Positions 24,000 through 35,954 of a stretch of DNA of 64,000 nt are shown piece after piece (the first letter of the stretch is position 1; the number at the start of each line of letters is the position of its first letter). Made by a program: the position numbers and the translations under genes. Under the pieces are notes generated by a model, which did no database searches, had not been told where the DNA came from, and saw nothing but the letters and a program-made list of their open reading frames with translations. The DNA comes from Erysipelotrichaceae bacterium (GTDB lineage Bacteria; Bacillota_I; Bacilli_A; Erysipelotrichales; Erysipelotrichaceae), in contig JAFRCV010000003.1 of NCBI GenBank assembly GCA_017404205.1, positions 1 to 64,000 on the forward strand, read 5' to 3'.

Positions 24000-26900
24000 A
24001 TGAAACAAACTTATCATGTTGTTGAATCGGGCAAACACTCTACTCGCCGTGATTATTCTAAAGTTAGTGGTAATCTTGAATTACCTTATTTAGTAGAAAT
24101 TCAAACTGATTCTTTTAAGTGGTTCACTGAAGAAGGAATCAAGGAAGTGTTTGACGAAATTTATCCAATTCAAAACTATGGTGGAAACATCTGCCTAAAA
24201 TTATTAGGATATGAATTCCGTAACCCAGAACATGATGTTGCGGAAAGTAAATATCGTGAAATAAATTACTCTGCTCCACTATGGGCTAAGATGGAACTTG
24301 AAATCATTGACCCAGAAACTGGTGAAGTAATCACTAAGCCTGAGGAAGTATTCTTAGGTGACTTCCCAATGATGACTCCTACTGGTACTTTCATCATCAA
24401 TGGTGCTGAAAGAGTTATTGTTTCACAAATCGTTAGATCTCCTGGTGCTTATTTTGATATCCAAAGCGATGACCGCACTGGTAAAGAAATTTATGATGGC
24501 GAATTAATTCCATCAAGAGGCACTTGGTTAGAATTTTTGACTGATGATAAAAAGACTGCTTTAGGACGCATCATGAATATGAGCGTTGATAGAAAGCGTA
24601 AGATTTTTTCAACAGTATTATTAAAGACTATTGGTTTCTCATTAAACATTGAAAGAGGAGAAGATACTTTTGATGTTGAAAGAGTTAAAACATTCATTAA
24701 AGCTTTAGGCTTACATGTTTATGATGACTTGATTTCACAAAATAACGATCGTGACTTCTTAAACATTTATGAAGCTATTTACACATCTTTCTTTGGTGCA
24801 TATGAAGAAATAACAAACACTTTATTTGCGGATAAGACTAACACAACGGAAGCTGCATTATTAGAAATGCATCGCAATCAAAAACAAGATGAAGTTCCAA
24901 CAATTGAAGGTGCTGCATCATTAATGAATGCGAAATTCTTTGATGCTAAAAAATATGATTTAACAGCTGCTGGTCGTTATAAATTAAGAAAGAAATTGAA
25001 TGTAATTGATCGTATTGAAAATCATGTACTAGCTCAAGATTTATATAAAGCTGATGGTACTCTTCTTATGAAGAAAGGAACATTAGTTGGCAAGGATGAA
25101 CGTAATCTATTAAGAGAAGAATTAACAAAAGGAAGCCATGTAGAAGCATTCCCATTTAGACATGGATTCTCTCACCCAACAATTGTTGAAGTAGATACAA
25201 AAGATCGTTTAGCTCTTGTAGGTAGAATCTTAGCTAATGATGTAGATTTAAAAGAATTTACATATTTTACAGGCACAGCTTTAAGCGAAAGTGATGTTAA
25301 ACGTTTAGCAAGAGAAGTTAAAAAAGTTAGAGTTTATTCAGGAATCATTTCTCGTCCAGTTGAATTAACTAACGAAAACATTGATGCTGTATTAGACTAT
25401 GGCCAAAGATTCTTCATCTTGGCTAGATTAACAGACAAACATGGCGATGTCATCATTGATGATGAACCAGCAATGCCTGCATATTTACCAGATCATGATT
25501 CTTATATTCTAATGGCTGACAAAGAAGAAATCATTAGAAAAAGAGTCGCAAGCGGTGAAAGTATCACAGCTTGGTTTGTAGGTAGTGCATGTCAAGTAGT
25601 AAATGTTTATCATCCAGAAGATGAAAACGTTGAAGTTAAACTAATTGGTATAGATCCATTAAATGATAAGAAGTGTATCACTATTTCTGATATGATTGCT
25701 TTATATTCTTATATGCTTTCATTATTAGATGGCATTGGTAGTGCTGATGATATTGATATGCTTGGCAATAGAAGAATTAGAACTGTAGGCGAACTAATTC
25801 AAAATCAATTTAGAATTGGTTTAAGCCGTATGGAAAAGTCAGTTAAAGAAAAGATGTCAATTATGGAAATTGAAAGTACAACTCCAAAGACTTTAACTAA
25901 CACTCGTCCATTAGCTGGTGCAATTAAAGAATTCTTCTCAAGTTCACAATTATCACAATTTATGGATCAACAAAATCCATTAGCTGAACTTACAAATAAA
26001 CGTCGTATAAGTGCTCTAGGACCTGGCGGTCTAACAAGAGAAAGAGCTGGCTTTGAAGTTCGTGATGTTCACAATTCTCACTATGGTAGAATTTGTCCTA
26101 TCGAAACTCCAGAAGGCCAAAACATCGGTCTAATTTCATATTTGACAACTTATGCGAAAGTTAATGAATATGGTTTTATTCAAACTCCATATCGTAAAGT
26201 TGATAAGAAAGGTAATGTTTCAGAAGATTACATTTATTTATCAGCTGATGATGAAAATGATTATATTATTGCCCAAGCAAACGAAGTTAAAGATGGCAAA
26301 CTAGTTAACGACATGGTCGTATCAAGAAAAGCTGGTGAAACTATCATGGCAAAAAGAGAAGATGTTGAATTAGCTGACGTTTCTCCAAAACAAATCGTTT
26401 CAGTGGCAGCTGCATGTATTCCATTCCTTGAAAACGATGACTCTACTCGTGCTTTGATGGGTGCAAACATGCAAAGACAAGCTGTTCCTCTACTAAATCC
26501 TCATTCACCATATGTAGGTACTGGTATTGAATCTAAAATCGCAAGAGATGCTGGTACAGGTGTTGTCGCAAAAGAGAATGGCGTTGTTACTTATGTTGAT
26601 TCAAGAACTATCGTTATTACATCAAAAGATGGTCAAGAACATACTTATGAATTAGAAAAATTCGGTCGTTCAAATGCAGGCACTTGCATTAACCAAAAAC
26701 CAAATGTTAAAAATGGCGATAAGGTTAAAGCTGGTGAACTTATTGCTGATGGACCAAGTATGGATGATGGTGAATTAGCATTAGGACAAAACGTAACTAT
26801 TGCCTTCATGACATGGCATGGCTATAACTATGAAGATGCTATTATCATGTCTGAAAGAATGGTTAAAGATGATGTTTATACATCAATTCATATTGATGAA

Positions 26901-28130
26901 TATTCAATCGAAAAACGTAAAACAAAATTAGGTGATGAAGAAATCACTAGAGATATTCCAAATGTACAAGAAGGCGCATGTCGTAATCTAGATGCTAGAG
27001 GTATCGTTATGATTGGTGCTGAAGTAAAAGAAGGCGATATCTTAGTAGGTAAGGTTACTCCAAAAGGACAATCAGATGCATCACCTGAAGAAAAATTGTT
27101 ATTAGCTATCTTCGGTGAAAAATCACATGAAGTTAGAGATACATCTTTAAGAGTTCCACATGGTGGAGCAGGTATCGTACAAGCTGTTAGAACTTTCAAG
27201 AGATCTGATGGTTATGATATGCCTCCTGGTGTTACTGAAGTCATTAAAGTCTATGTCGTTCAAAAACGTAAGATTTCTGAAGGCGATAAGATGGCTGGAA
27301 GACATGGTAACAAGGGTGTTATTTCTAAGATTTTACCAGTTGAAGATATGCCATTTATGCCAGATGGCACACCAATTGATATTATGTTAAATCCATTCGG
27401 TGTTCCTTCTCGTATGAATATCGGTCAAGTTCTTGAAATCCATTTAGGTATGGCCGCAAAGAGTCTTGGCGTTAAATTTGCTACACCAGTATTTGATGGT
27501 ATCACTAACGATGAATTAATGGAAATCATGGATGAAGCTAAGACTTCAAAAGATGGTAAGATAATTCTTCGTGATGGTATGACTGGTGAAGTATATGATG
27601 AAAGAATTTCTGTAGGTGTCATGTATATGATCAAGCTTGCTCACATGGTTGATGATAAATTACATGCACGTGCAACTGGTCCTTATTCACTGGTTACTCA
27701 ACAACCATTAGGTGGTAAAGCACAAAATGGTGGACAAAGATTTGGTGAAATGGAAGTTTGGGCACTTGAAGCATATGGAGCTGCTCATACATTAGAGGAA
27801 ATTCTTACTGTTAAATCAGATGATATCAATGGTCGTACAAAGACTTATGATGCCATCATTAAAGGTAAGCCAATTCCAGAACCAGGAATTCCAGAATCTT
27901 TCAATGTATTAAAGAATGAACTTCAAGCTTTAGCTGTTGATGTAAGAATGTTAGACAGCCAAGGAAATGAAGTAACATTAGCTAAATCTGATGATGATGA
28001 AGTAAGTGAACAAATTAAACCTGAACTTCTTCCTGATAGTGAAGGACTAACTGAAAAAGATTCATTAGAAGAAGATGAAAACGAAACATCTGATGCTGTA
28101 ATGGGCTTAGATGATTTGGATGTAGAATAG
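24000..28130 (+). CDS. rpoB: RNA polymerase beta subunit (long form, Asn at rifampicin site)
   Basis: A 1376-residue beta subunit. All core regions are recognisable, including [35 protein letters not shown] and [21 protein letters not shown]. About 200 residues more than the Bacillus form lie mainly between about 345 and 560, before GVGDTDD-type [13 protein letters not shown], and there is a short acidic C-terminal tail. In the rifampicin cluster the usual THKRR is TNKRR (Asn666, E. coli position 526), a change linked to natural rifampicin resistance in Spiroplasma. A GGA-rich SD precedes the ATG. Confidence 0.98.
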   Translation: MKQTYHVVESGKHSTRRDYSKVSGNLELPYLVEIQTDSFKWFTEEGIKEVFDEIYPIQNYGGNICLKLLGYEFRNPEHDVAESKYREINYSAPLWAKMELEIIDPETGEVITKPEEVFLGDFPMMTPTGTFIINGAERVIVSQIVRSPGAYFDIQSDDRTGKEIYDGELIPSRGTWLEFLTDDKKTALGRIMNMSVDRKRKIFSTVLLKTIGFSLNIERGEDTFDVERVKTFIKALGLHVYDDLISQNNDRDFLNIYEAIYTSFFGAYEEITNTLFADKTNTTEAALLEMHRNQKQDEVPTIEGAASLMNAKFFDAKKYDLTAAGRYKLRKKLNVIDRIENHVLAQDLYKADGTLLMKKGTLVGKDERNLLREELTKGSHVEAFPFRHGFSHPTIVEVDTKDRLALVGRILANDVDLKEFTYFTGTALSESDVKRLAREVKKVRVYSGIISRPVELTNENIDAVLDYGQRFFILARLTDKHGDVIIDDEPAMPAYLPDHDSYILMADKEEIIRKRVASGESITAWFVGSACQVVNVYHPEDENVEVKLIGIDPLNDKKCITISDMIALYSYMLSLLDGIGSADDIDMLGNRRIRTVGELIQNQFRIGLSRMEKSVKEKMSIMEIESTTPKTLTNTRPLAGAIKEFFSSSQLSQFMDQQNPLAELTNKRRISALGPGGLTRERAGFEVRDVHNSHYGRICPIETPEGQNIGLISYLTTYAKVNEYGFIQTPYRKVDKKGNVSEDYIYLSADDENDYIIAQANEVKDGKLVNDMVVSRKAGETIMAKREDVELADVSPKQIVSVAAACIPFLENDDSTRALMGANMQRQAVPLLNPHSPYVGTGIESKIARDAGTGVVAKENGVVTYVDSRTIVITSKDGQEHTYELEKFGRSNAGTCINQKPNVKNGDKVKAGELIADGPSMDDGELALGQNVTIAFMTWHGYNYEDAIIMSERMVKDDVYTSIHIDEYSIEKRKTKLGDEEITRDIPNVQEGACRNLDARGIVMIGAEVKEGDILVGKVTPKGQSDASPEEKLLLAIFGEKSHEVRDTSLRVPHGGAGIVQAVRTFKRSDGYDMPPGVTEVIKVYVVQKRKISEGDKMAGRHGNKGVISKILPVEDMPFMPDGTPIDIMLNPFGVPSRMNIGQVLEIHLGMAAKSLGVKFATPVFDGITNDELMEIMDEAKTSKDGKIILRDGMTGEVYDERISVGVMYMIKLAHMVDDKLHARATGPYSLVTQQPLGGKAQNGGQRFGEMEVWALEAYGAAHTLEEILTVKSDDINGRTKTYDAIIKGKPIPEPGIPESFNVLKNELQALAVDVRMLDSQGNEVTLAKSDDDEVSEQIKPELLPDSEGLTEKDSLEEDENETSDAVMGLDDLDVE

Positions 28131-28141
28131 GAGGGTGACTT

Positions 28142-31100
28142 ATGGCAAACAATAAATTTGATGCAATTAAAGTAGGTTTAGCTTCTCCTGAAAGAATTCT
28201 TGAATGGTCATATGGCGAGGTAACAAAGCCAGAAACTATTAACTATCGTAGTCAAAAGCCAGAAAAAGATGGCTTATTCTGCGAAAGAATTTTTGGTCCT
28301 ACAAAGGACTGGGAATGTGCTTGTGGTAAATACAAGAAAGTAAGATACAAAGGTGTTGTATGTGACAGATGTGGTGTTGAAATCACTAAGGCATCTGTAA
28401 GAAGAGAAAGAATGGGTCACATTTCTTTAGCAGCACCAGTTGCCCACATTTGGTATTTAAAGGGCATTCCTTCTAGAATGGGACTTGTATTAAACATTTC
28501 TCCAAAGATTCTAGAAGAAATCGTTTATTTCGTTACTTGGGTTGTAACTGATCCAGGTTCTACAGAGCTTGAATATAAACAAGCAATGAGCGAAATGGAA
28601 GTTAGAAAATACCATGCTCTATATGGCGAAAAAGCATTTAAAGCTGCTACTGGAGCTGAAGCAATCAAGACTCTACTTGAACAAGTTGATGTTGTAAAAG
28701 AAAAAGAACTTATTCAAAAGGAACTTGAAAAAGCTCAAGGTGATAAACGTAAAAAATTAATCAAACGTTTAGAAACAATTAATGCTTTTGTTGAATCAGA
28801 TAATAAACCTGAATGGATGATTTTAACAGAACTTCCTGTTATTCCACCAGATTTAAGACCAATGTTACAACTAGATGGCGGTCGTTTCGCAACATCTGAT
28901 TTAAATGACTTATACCGTAGAGTTATTACACGTAATACACGTTTAAGAAGACTACTTGAAATTGGTACCCCAAACATTATCGTTCAAAATGAAAAACGTA
29001 TGCTTCAAGAAGCTGTTGATGCTTTGATTGATAATGGTAGAAGAGGAAATCCAGTTAAAGGTAGCGCTAATCGTCCACTTAAGTCTTTATCTCATAGCTT
29101 AAAAGGCAAACAAGGTCGTTTCAGACAAAACCTATTAGGTAAAAGAGTTGACTTCTCTGGAAGATCGGTTATTGCTGTTGGACCAAATCTAAAGATGCAT
29201 CAATGTGGCATTCCAAGAGAAATGGCTATTCAACTTTATAAACCATTCGTTATTAACGAATTAGTATTAAGAAAAATAGCTCAATCTTCTAAATATGCTG
29301 AAAAGATGATTGATAGACAAGATCCACAAATCTGGGATGTTCTTGAAGAAATCATGGATAATCATCCAGTATTCTTAAATAGAGCTCCTACACTACATAG
29401 ACTTGGTATCCAAGCATTTAAACCAAAACTTGTAGAAGGTAGAGCAATAAGATTACATCCACTAGTTTGTACTGCATTTAATGCCGATTTCGATGGTGAC
29501 CAAATGGCTGTCCATTTACCATTAAGCGAAAAGGCAAGAGCAGAAGCAGAAATATTAATGTTGGCTTCTAACAATATCTTAGGTCCTAAGGATGGTAAGC
29601 CTATCGTTACACCTACCCAAGATATGATTCTAGGTAACTTCTATATCAATATGGAAGAAACAAAAGAAGAATTCTATAAGAAAGCTGACTTATTAGAAAA
29701 ATTAGGCGATATAGATGGTGCAATCAAATGGAGAAAATTTGGTGATGCTGAAGGCCATGTATATAAAGACTTTAACGAAGTTTTAATGGCTTATCAAAAC
29801 AAAGATGTCCATTTACACACAAGAATCGCTGTTAAGGGTTCAAGTTTAAAGAAGACTTGTTTCACTGAAAAACAAAATGAAATGTATTTAATCACAACTG
29901 TTGGTAAATTAATTTTCAATAATTGTTTCCCAAGTGATTTCCCTTATATCAATTATGTAACTGCTGAATCTTTAAAGCATACATTAGATGAATATTTTGT
30001 TGAAGTTGGAACAGACATAAAAGAATATATTGCTTCTAAACCAGTTTCTCCAGAATTCGCTAAAAAGAATTTAGGTCTTGTTATCTCTGAAGTATTCGCA
30101 AGATATAAGACTGAAGGTAGTAGTACTATTCTAGATGCTATCAAGGATCTAGGATTTGAATATTCTACTGTTGCCGGCATGACTGTATCATTAGCTGATA
30201 TTAACGTTGCTCCAAATAAGCAAAAATATGTTGATGAAGCAAAGAAGAAAGCTGATGTATTACAAAATCTATTAGATAGAGGTCAATTAACTCCACCTGA
30301 ATGGGAAAGACATTATGCTAAACTTTGGGACGATACAAAAGAAGCTATCGGTAAAGAAGTTATGAGCAGCATGGAAAGAATGTCTCCAATCAATATGATG
30401 GCTGTATCAGGTGCCAGAGGTAATAAATCACACTTTACACAGCTTGCTGGAATGAGAGGTCTAATGGGTAGACCAACGCAATCTAAATCTAAGAAAGAAT
30501 ATCAACCTTCAATTATTGAAGTTCCAATTTATTCTTCATTCCGTGAAGGTATGAATGTAAGTGAATTCTTCATTTCAACTCACGGTGTTAGAAAAGGTTT
30601 AACAGATACTGCCCTTAAGACTGCTGAATCTGGATATCTAACAAGACGTCTAGTAGATGTTTCTCAAGATGTTATTATCATGGAAGATGATTGTGAAACC
30701 GACCAAGGTTATTATGTAGAAGCAATCGTTGACCGTAAGAATAACAGTATTGTTGAACCATTCTACGATCGTATCATTGGCAGATATTCTAAAGAAAACA
30801 TTACTGATCCTGAAACTGGTGAAGTAATCGTAGCTGAAGATGAATTCATTGATGAAGACATCGCAGATAAGATTATTAAAGCTGGTTATACAGGAATGCA
30901 TATTCGTAACACATTCACTTGTCGATGCAAAGATGGTATTTGTCGTAAATGTTATGGACGTAATATGGCAACAGGAAAACTAGTTGAGAATGGTGAAGCT
31001 GTAGGTATTATGGCTGCTCAATCAATTGGTGAACCAGGTACGCAGTTAACAATGAGAACATTCCACACTGGTGGTGTTGCTGCAGCAAGTAATTCAGATA

Positions 31101-31996
31101 TCACTCAAGGTTTACCTCGTGTTGAAGAATTGTTTGAAGCAAGATGTCCAAAACATCCAGCTGTACTATCTAAGATTGAAGGCGAAATAACTTCTATTGA
31201 TGAACTAGATGATCACTCATATGTAATCGTAGTATCTAATGAAAAAGAATCAATTTCTCATAAGTTAGGTCTATCACAAACTATTAGGTCTTGGATGTCA
31301 GTAGGCACTAAGGTTAAAGCTGGTGAAAAATTAACTGAAGGTAGTATTGACCCTAAAGAACTATTAGCGATTGCTGGTGTTGGTGAAGTTCAAAAATATA
31401 TCTTAAAAGAAGTTAAGAAGGTATATGCTGCACAAAGTATTGACATTTCTGATAAGCACGTAGAAGTAATTATCAGACAAATGTTGAAGAAAGTTATTAT
31501 TCTTGAACCAGGTGATTGTGAACTAAGTGCTGGTCAAACTGTATCATTAAAGAAAGCTATTGAAATCAATAACAATCTATTACTACAAGGTAAGACCCCA
31601 GCTAAGATTGGTCCAGTATTACTTGGTATCTCTAAATCTTCTGTTGAGACTGATTCATTCTTATCAGCTGCTTCATTCCAAGAAACGACAAAAGTTCTTA
31701 CTGATGCTGCTGTTAATGCGAAAGTTGATAACTTATTTGGTATCAAAGAAAATGTTATCATCGGTAAATTAATTCCTGCTGGTACTGGCTCTAAATTTGA
31801 AAGACAAACAACTACATTGATCAATGAAAGAGCTGCTGAATTAATCGCAGAAAAAGAAGAAAGAGTTAGATTGGCTAAAGAAGAAGAGGAAGAAAGTAGA
31901 CTTCCTGATTCTGTTACAAGCATCGCTGAAGAAGCCATTGATGAGAAAGTTGATGAATTATTCGACAATCTACTAGGTGGCGATTCAGAAGAATAA
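28142..31996 (+). CDS. rpoC: RNA polymerase beta' subunit
   Basis: A 1284-residue beta' subunit. The N-terminal zinc site ([20 protein letters not shown]), the active-site NADFDGD (about 447-453) that holds Mg2+, the trigger-loop region (MTVS...GARGN) and a second zinc site ([13 protein letters not shown]) are present. Length is near the Firmicute norm (about 1200), with a Glu-rich C-terminus. GGAGG overlaps the rpoB stop; a strong terminator follows. Confidence 0.98.
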   Translation: MANNKFDAIKVGLASPERILEWSYGEVTKPETINYRSQKPEKDGLFCERIFGPTKDWECACGKYKKVRYKGVVCDRCGVEITKASVRRERMGHISLAAPVAHIWYLKGIPSRMGLVLNISPKILEEIVYFVTWVVTDPGSTELEYKQAMSEMEVRKYHALYGEKAFKAATGAEAIKTLLEQVDVVKEKELIQKELEKAQGDKRKKLIKRLETINAFVESDNKPEWMILTELPVIPPDLRPMLQLDGGRFATSDLNDLYRRVITRNTRLRRLLEIGTPNIIVQNEKRMLQEAVDALIDNGRRGNPVKGSANRPLKSLSHSLKGKQGRFRQNLLGKRVDFSGRSVIAVGPNLKMHQCGIPREMAIQLYKPFVINELVLRKIAQSSKYAEKMIDRQDPQIWDVLEEIMDNHPVFLNRAPTLHRLGIQAFKPKLVEGRAIRLHPLVCTAFNADFDGDQMAVHLPLSEKARAEAEILMLASNNILGPKDGKPIVTPTQDMILGNFYINMEETKEEFYKKADLLEKLGDIDGAIKWRKFGDAEGHVYKDFNEVLMAYQNKDVHLHTRIAVKGSSLKKTCFTEKQNEMYLITTVGKLIFNNCFPSDFPYINYVTAESLKHTLDEYFVEVGTDIKEYIASKPVSPEFAKKNLGLVISEVFARYKTEGSSTILDAIKDLGFEYSTVAGMTVSLADINVAPNKQKYVDEAKKKADVLQNLLDRGQLTPPEWERHYAKLWDDTKEAIGKEVMSSMERMSPINMMAVSGARGNKSHFTQLAGMRGLMGRPTQSKSKKEYQPSIIEVPIYSSFREGMNVSEFFISTHGVRKGLTDTALKTAESGYLTRRLVDVSQDVIIMEDDCETDQGYYVEAIVDRKNNSIVEPFYDRIIGRYSKENITDPETGEVIVAEDEFIDEDIADKIIKAGYTGMHIRNTFTCRCKDGICRKCYGRNMATGKLVENGEAVGIMAAQSIGEPGTQLTMRTFHTGGVAAASNSDITQGLPRVEELFEARCPKHPAVLSKIEGEITSIDELDDHSYVIVVSNEKESISHKLGLSQTIRSWMSVGTKVKAGEKLTEGSIDPKELLAIAGVGEVQKYILKEVKKVYAAQSIDISDKHVEVIIRQMLKKVIILEPGDCELSAGQTVSLKKAIEINNNLLLQGKTPAKIGPVLLGISKSSVETDSFLSAASFQETTKVLTDAAVNAKVDNLFGIKENVIIGKLIPAGTGSKFERQTTTLINERAAELIAEKEERVRLAKEEEEESRLPDSVTSIAEEAIDEKVDELFDNLLGGDSEE

Positions 31997-32011
31997 AAAC
32001 TTCTTATTGTT

Positions 32012-32046
32012 AAAGGCTGTCAAAAGACAGCCTTTATTTTTTCAAT
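32012..32046 (+). terminator. Strong intrinsic terminator after rpoC
   Basis: A 10-bp perfect stem (32012-32021 with 32026-32035), AAAA loop and T-rich tail. Confidence 0.95.
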
Positions 32047-32089
32047 TTTTTCAAATATTATATACTATAAATAGAATATTGGGAGATTT

Positions 32090-32626
32090 ATGAAAAAAGT
32101 ACTCGTAGTTATTGATATGCAAAATGATTTCATTGATGGAGCACTTGGTAGTAGTGATTGTCTTTTGACTGTTAAACCGGTAATAAGAGAAATCATGAAT
32201 GAAGAATATGATTTTATTGCCCTCACAAGAGATCATCATCAAGAAAATTATTTAGATACACTTGAAGGAAAGAATTTACCTGTTAGACATTGTATTGATA
32301 AGACTTATGGTTACAATATAAGACAAGATATAATGGACGCTGTTATAGCTTCAAAAAAAGAATATAAGATATTTGATAAAAAGAGTTTTGGTAGTTTTTC
32401 ACTTGTAGGTGAACTTGAATCATTTAAAGATACAATTGAAGAGATTACAATTGTCGGCTTATGTACGGATATATGTGTTGTTTCAAATGCGTTAATGCTT
32501 AGATCAATGTTAAATAATACACCAATATATTATGTTGAAGATGCTACAGCCGGTGTCAGTAAAGAATCTAAACAAGCAGCACTAATCACCATGAACGCTT
32601 GTCAGATATATAAAAAAGGAAAATAA
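32090..32626 (+). CDS. pncA: Nicotinamidase / cysteine hydrolase PncA
   Basis: A 178-residue isochorismatase-fold hydrolase. The catalytic triad is visible as Asp9 (VIDMQNDF), Lys97 or 98 (FDKKSFGSF) and Cys129 (VGLCTDICV). TRDHH supplies metal ligands. It converts nicotinamide to nicotinate. The next genes are pncB, nadE and nadD, so the nicotinamidase assignment is well supported by context. The promoter region has TATACTATAAAT and a GGGAG SD. Confidence 0.93.
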   Translation: MKKVLVVIDMQNDFIDGALGSSDCLLTVKPVIREIMNEEYDFIALTRDHHQENYLDTLEGKNLPVRHCIDKTYGYNIRQDIMDAVIASKKEYKIFDKKSFGSFSLVGELESFKDTIEEITIVGLCTDICVVSNALMLRSMLNNTPIYYVEDATAGVSKESKQAALITMNACQIYKKGK

Positions 32627-32627
32627 T

Positions 32628-33836
32628 ATGGAACAAATTATCAAAAGTTTATTAGAGAATGATATGTATAAATTCTCAATGGGTCAAGCAATTTATCATT
32701 TATTTAGTGATTATAAAACTACTTGGACTTTTAAATGTCGCAATGAAGATGTTTATTTTACTGAAGAAATGGTAGAAGAAATAAAGAGACAAATTTCTTT
32801 ATATTGTAATCTGCGTTTTAAAGAAGATGAACTTGAATATTTAAATAATATCCTTTGGATTAAAGGAAGTTATATTGATTTTCTTAAATTATGGGAGCCT
32901 CAATATGATGACTTCACAATTACACACGATGGTCAAAGAGGTCTAGAAATTGAGGCTAAAGGAACATGGTTAAATACATCAATGTATGAAGTTCCTGTAT
33001 TGGCTATTGTTAATGAAGTATATTTCCGTTATCAATATGACTATGATGTATTGATTGAAGAATATAAGAAAAGATTAAAAGATAAGATAAATGCCTTAGA
33101 AAGAAATGAATATCGCATAAATTCATTTTCTGAATTTGGTTTAAGAAGAAGACTGTCAGGTGAGGCACAAGACATAGCTGTTGGTTCATTAAAAAATCTT
33201 AGAGCATGTTCATCAAGATTTTTAGGGACTTCAAATGTTTATCTAGCGAGAAAATATAATGTGACGCCTGTTGGCACAATGGCACATGAATGGATAATGT
33301 GTGTAGGACAGGGAAATCATAAACATAATCCTGCATATTCAAATTATTATGCATTAAATGCTTGGATAAAGGAATATGGTGTTTTAAATGGTACAGCTTT
33401 AACAGATACAATTACAACTGATTGTTTCTTAAGAGATTTTGGACTTACATTTTCAACACTATTTTCAGGCGTAAGACATGATAGTGGTGATCCATTTGAA
33501 TGGGCATATAAAATGATTGATCATTACAAAAAACATGGTATTGATTCAAGAACAAAGACATTATTATTTTCAGATAGTTTGAATTTTGAAAAAGCTACTA
33601 AACTAAATGATGAATTAAAAGATAAATGTAAAGTAGCCTTTGGCATAGGAACATATATCAGTAATGATACAAATGTTAAACCATTAAATATTGTAATGAA
33701 GGTAACGTTATGTAACAGCGAAGATGTCGCTAAGATATCTGATGCTCCTGGAAAAGAAATGTGCAAGAATCCAGAATATGTTGATTATTTAAGAAGAAGT
33801 ATTAAATGGCGTATGGAACATGGAAAGGTGAAATAA
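32628..33836 (+). CDS. pncB: Nicotinate phosphoribosyltransferase
   Basis: A 402-residue enzyme that makes nicotinate mononucleotide from nicotinate and PRPP. Family features are the N-terminal LLENDMYKFSMGQAIYH, FSEFGLRRR, GTMAHEW and VRHDSGDPFEWAYKM. It begins 1 base after pncA and is second in the NAD salvage unit. Confidence 0.95.
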   Translation: MEQIIKSLLENDMYKFSMGQAIYHLFSDYKTTWTFKCRNEDVYFTEEMVEEIKRQISLYCNLRFKEDELEYLNNILWIKGSYIDFLKLWEPQYDDFTITHDGQRGLEIEAKGTWLNTSMYEVPVLAIVNEVYFRYQYDYDVLIEEYKKRLKDKINALERNEYRINSFSEFGLRRRLSGEAQDIAVGSLKNLRACSSRFLGTSNVYLARKYNVTPVGTMAHEWIMCVGQGNHKHNPAYSNYYALNAWIKEYGVLNGTALTDTITTDCFLRDFGLTFSTLFSGVRHDSGDPFEWAYKMIDHYKKHGIDSRTKTLLFSDSLNFEKATKLNDELKDKCKVAFGIGTYISNDTNVKPLNIVMKVTLCNSEDVAKISDAPGKEMCKNPEYVDYLRRSIKWRMEHGKVK

Positions 33837-33837
33837 T

Positions 33838-34596
33838 ATGTTTGATGCATTAAAGACTAAAAATGAAATTGTTGAATTTATTAGAGACTATTATCAAAAG
33901 AATCATTTAAAAGGTGCGGTGCTTGGCATATCTGGTGGTAAAGACTCAGGTGTTGTAGCAGGATTGATGAGTGAAGCTTTAGGAAAAGAAAATGTTGTAG
34001 GATTAACATTGCCATGTCATTCAAAATCTAAAGATGCTGAAGATGCCAAATTGGTAGCTGATAAATTTGGCTTTGAATTAATCAATATTGATTTAACAAG
34101 TACTTTTGATGCTTTTCACACAGAAATTGAAAAGCTAGGAACATATAGTGAAGAAGAATTAAAAAATTCTGATATTAATTTAAAACCAAGACTAAGGATG
34201 TCAACAGCCTATTATATGGCAGCATTATTGTCAGCTGTTAAAGGCGGCACATATATTGTTCCTGGTACATCAAATGCTTGCGAATTATATGTTGGCTATT
34301 TTACTAAAGGTGGTGATTCTGTTTTTGATATAGCGCCAATTTATTCATTAACTGTTGAAGAAGTAATTAAAGTTGGTGAAGTATTGGGTGTTCCAGAAAA
34401 AGTATTATACAAAACACCAGATGATGGTTTGTCAGGATTAAGTGATGAAGATAAATTAGGCGTTAAATACAAAGATATCGCATCAGTGATTAGAAAAGAT
34501 CGACAGTTAGATCAAGAAATATTTGAAAAGATTGAAAAATTGCATCGTTCATCATTACATAAATTTAATATTCCAAAATTTGAGATTAAAGAATAA
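33838..34596 (+). CDS. nadE: NH3-dependent NAD+ synthetase
   Basis: A 252-residue synthetase domain only; no N-terminal glutaminase domain, so it uses ammonia. The ATP pyrophosphatase motif SGGKDS (residues 32-37) and GTSNACELYVGYFTKGGD are typical. It adenylates and amidates deamido-NAD. It starts 1 base after pncB and its stop overlaps the nadD start. Confidence 0.96.
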   Translation: MFDALKTKNEIVEFIRDYYQKNHLKGAVLGISGGKDSGVVAGLMSEALGKENVVGLTLPCHSKSKDAEDAKLVADKFGFELINIDLTSTFDAFHTEIEKLGTYSEEELKNSDINLKPRLRMSTAYYMAALLSAVKGGTYIVPGTSNACELYVGYFTKGGDSVFDIAPIYSLTVEEVIKVGEVLGVPEKVLYKTPDDGLSGLSDEDKLGVKYKDIASVIRKDRQLDQEIFEKIEKLHRSSLHKFNIPKFEIKE

Positions 34597-35171
34597 TGCG
34601 CATTGGTATTTATTGTGGTTCATTTGATCCTATACATAATGGCCACGTGAAAATTATTAAGACTATTTTAAAAGAAAATATCGTTGATAAGATTTTTATT
34701 ATGCCTACAGATGATTATTGGAATAAAAAAATAAATTTATCTTTTGAGGAAAGAAAAAAAGCTATCAGCATTTCTTTAAAAAGAAGAGTCAATAAAAACA
34801 AATATATAATTGAAGAAGAATTATCTAAGTATCAATATACTTATTTAATATTCAGAGATTTGAAAAAGATCTATCCAAAAGATGAATTTTATTTAATCAT
34901 GGGCGGAGATAATGTTTTAAATTTTGATAAATGGAAAAATTATAAAGAATTGTTAGAAAATCCTTTTATAGTTATCAATCGTAAGAATGATGATTTAGAA
35001 AAAAGTATAAAGAAATTAAATCCTAAAAAATATTATTTATTAGAAATAGAAGGCATTAGCGATATTTCATCAACATTTATTAGAGACAATATTGATGATT
35101 ACTCAAAAATAAAAAAGATGATTAATGAAGAAACATATAAATATGTTTATAGAAAGTTAAAACATGAATAA
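34596..35171 (+). CDS. nadD: Nicotinate-mononucleotide adenylyltransferase
   Basis: A 191-residue nucleotidyltransferase with GSFDPIHNGH (residues 8-17) and the C-terminal ISSTFIRD motif. It converts nicotinate mononucleotide to deamido-NAD, the step between PncB and NadE. No fused HD (YqeK) domain. It shares one base with nadE and overlaps the ZIP gene by 8 bases. Confidence 0.95.
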   Translation: MRIGIYCGSFDPIHNGHVKIIKTILKENIVDKIFIMPTDDYWNKKINLSFEERKKAISISLKRRVNKNKYIIEEELSKYQYTYLIFRDLKKIYPKDEFYLIMGGDNVLNFDKWKNYKELLENPFIVINRKNDDLEKSIKKLNPKKYYLLEIEGISDISSTFIRDNIDDYSKIKKMINEETYKYVYRKLKHE

Positions 35172-35952
35172 AGATGTTATATTAGGAATTATTATTCCTT
35201 TTGTTGGTACAAGTTTAGGCGCTGCCTGTGTGTTCTTTTTAAAGAAAGAATTGAGCGTTAATTTAAAAAAAGCTTTTAGTGGATTTGCGGGTGGTGTAAT
35301 GGTAGCTGCTTCTATTTGGAGTCTATTAATACCATCAATCGATCAAGCTAGCAATTTAGGTGCTTTATCGTTTGTGCCTGCAATAGTTGGTTTTTGGCTT
35401 GGTATATTATTTTTACTATTGATTGATAATGTTGTTCCTCATTTGCATGTTGAAGGAAATAAAGAAGAAGGATTAAAACTTAATAAGAAATTAAGTAAAA
35501 CAACGATGATGCTTTTAGCAATAACCATACATAATATTCCTGAAGGCATGGCTGTTGGTGTTATTTATGCAGGGTATCTAAATGGTTCAAATGCTATTAG
35601 CCTATCAGGAGCTTTAGCTTTAGCGATAGGCATCGCTATACAAAACTTTCCTGAAGGAGCAATTGTTTCGCTTCCGTTAAGTGCTAATGGTGAAAATAAA
35701 AAGAAATCATTTATTTTGGGATGTTTATCTGGGATAGTTGAACCAATTGCGGCAGTTTTAACTATCTTTTTGTCAAAATTAGTAATACCATTTATGCCAT
35801 ATCTGTTGAGCTTTGCGGCTGGTGCAATGATGTATGTTGTTGTTGAAGAATTAATACCAGAAATGGCTGAAGGCGAACATAGCCATGTAGGAGTGATATG
35901 TTTTTCATTTGGCTTTAGTGTGATGATGTTATTAGATCTATTATTGGGGTAA
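35164..35952 (+). CDS. ZIP-family divalent metal transporter (ZupT/GufA type)
   Basis: A 262-residue membrane protein of about eight helices. The paired metal motifs HNIPEGMAVG (helix 4) and QNFPEGAIVSLP (helix 5) are diagnostic. A His-containing segment (HLHVEGNKEEGL) lies in the cytosolic loop. It probably imports Zn2+ or a related metal. Overlap with nadD puts it in the NAD operon; NadE-type enzymes need Mg, so no direct link is evident. Confidence 0.9.
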   Translation: MNKDVILGIIIPFVGTSLGAACVFFLKKELSVNLKKAFSGFAGGVMVAASIWSLLIPSIDQASNLGALSFVPAIVGFWLGILFLLLIDNVVPHLHVEGNKEEGLKLNKKLSKTTMMLLAITIHNIPEGMAVGVIYAGYLNGSNAISLSGALALAIGIAIQNFPEGAIVSLPLSANGENKKKSFILGCLSGIVEPIAAVLTIFLSKLVIPFMPYLLSFAAGAMMYVVVEELIPEMAEGEHSHVGVICFSFGFSVMMLLDLLLG

Positions 35953-35954
35953 AT

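Noticed and set aside
31560-31772. Short plus-strand frame inside rpoC (also similar ones in rpoB)
   Set aside because: Out-of-frame shadow of rpoC without SD or recognisable domain.
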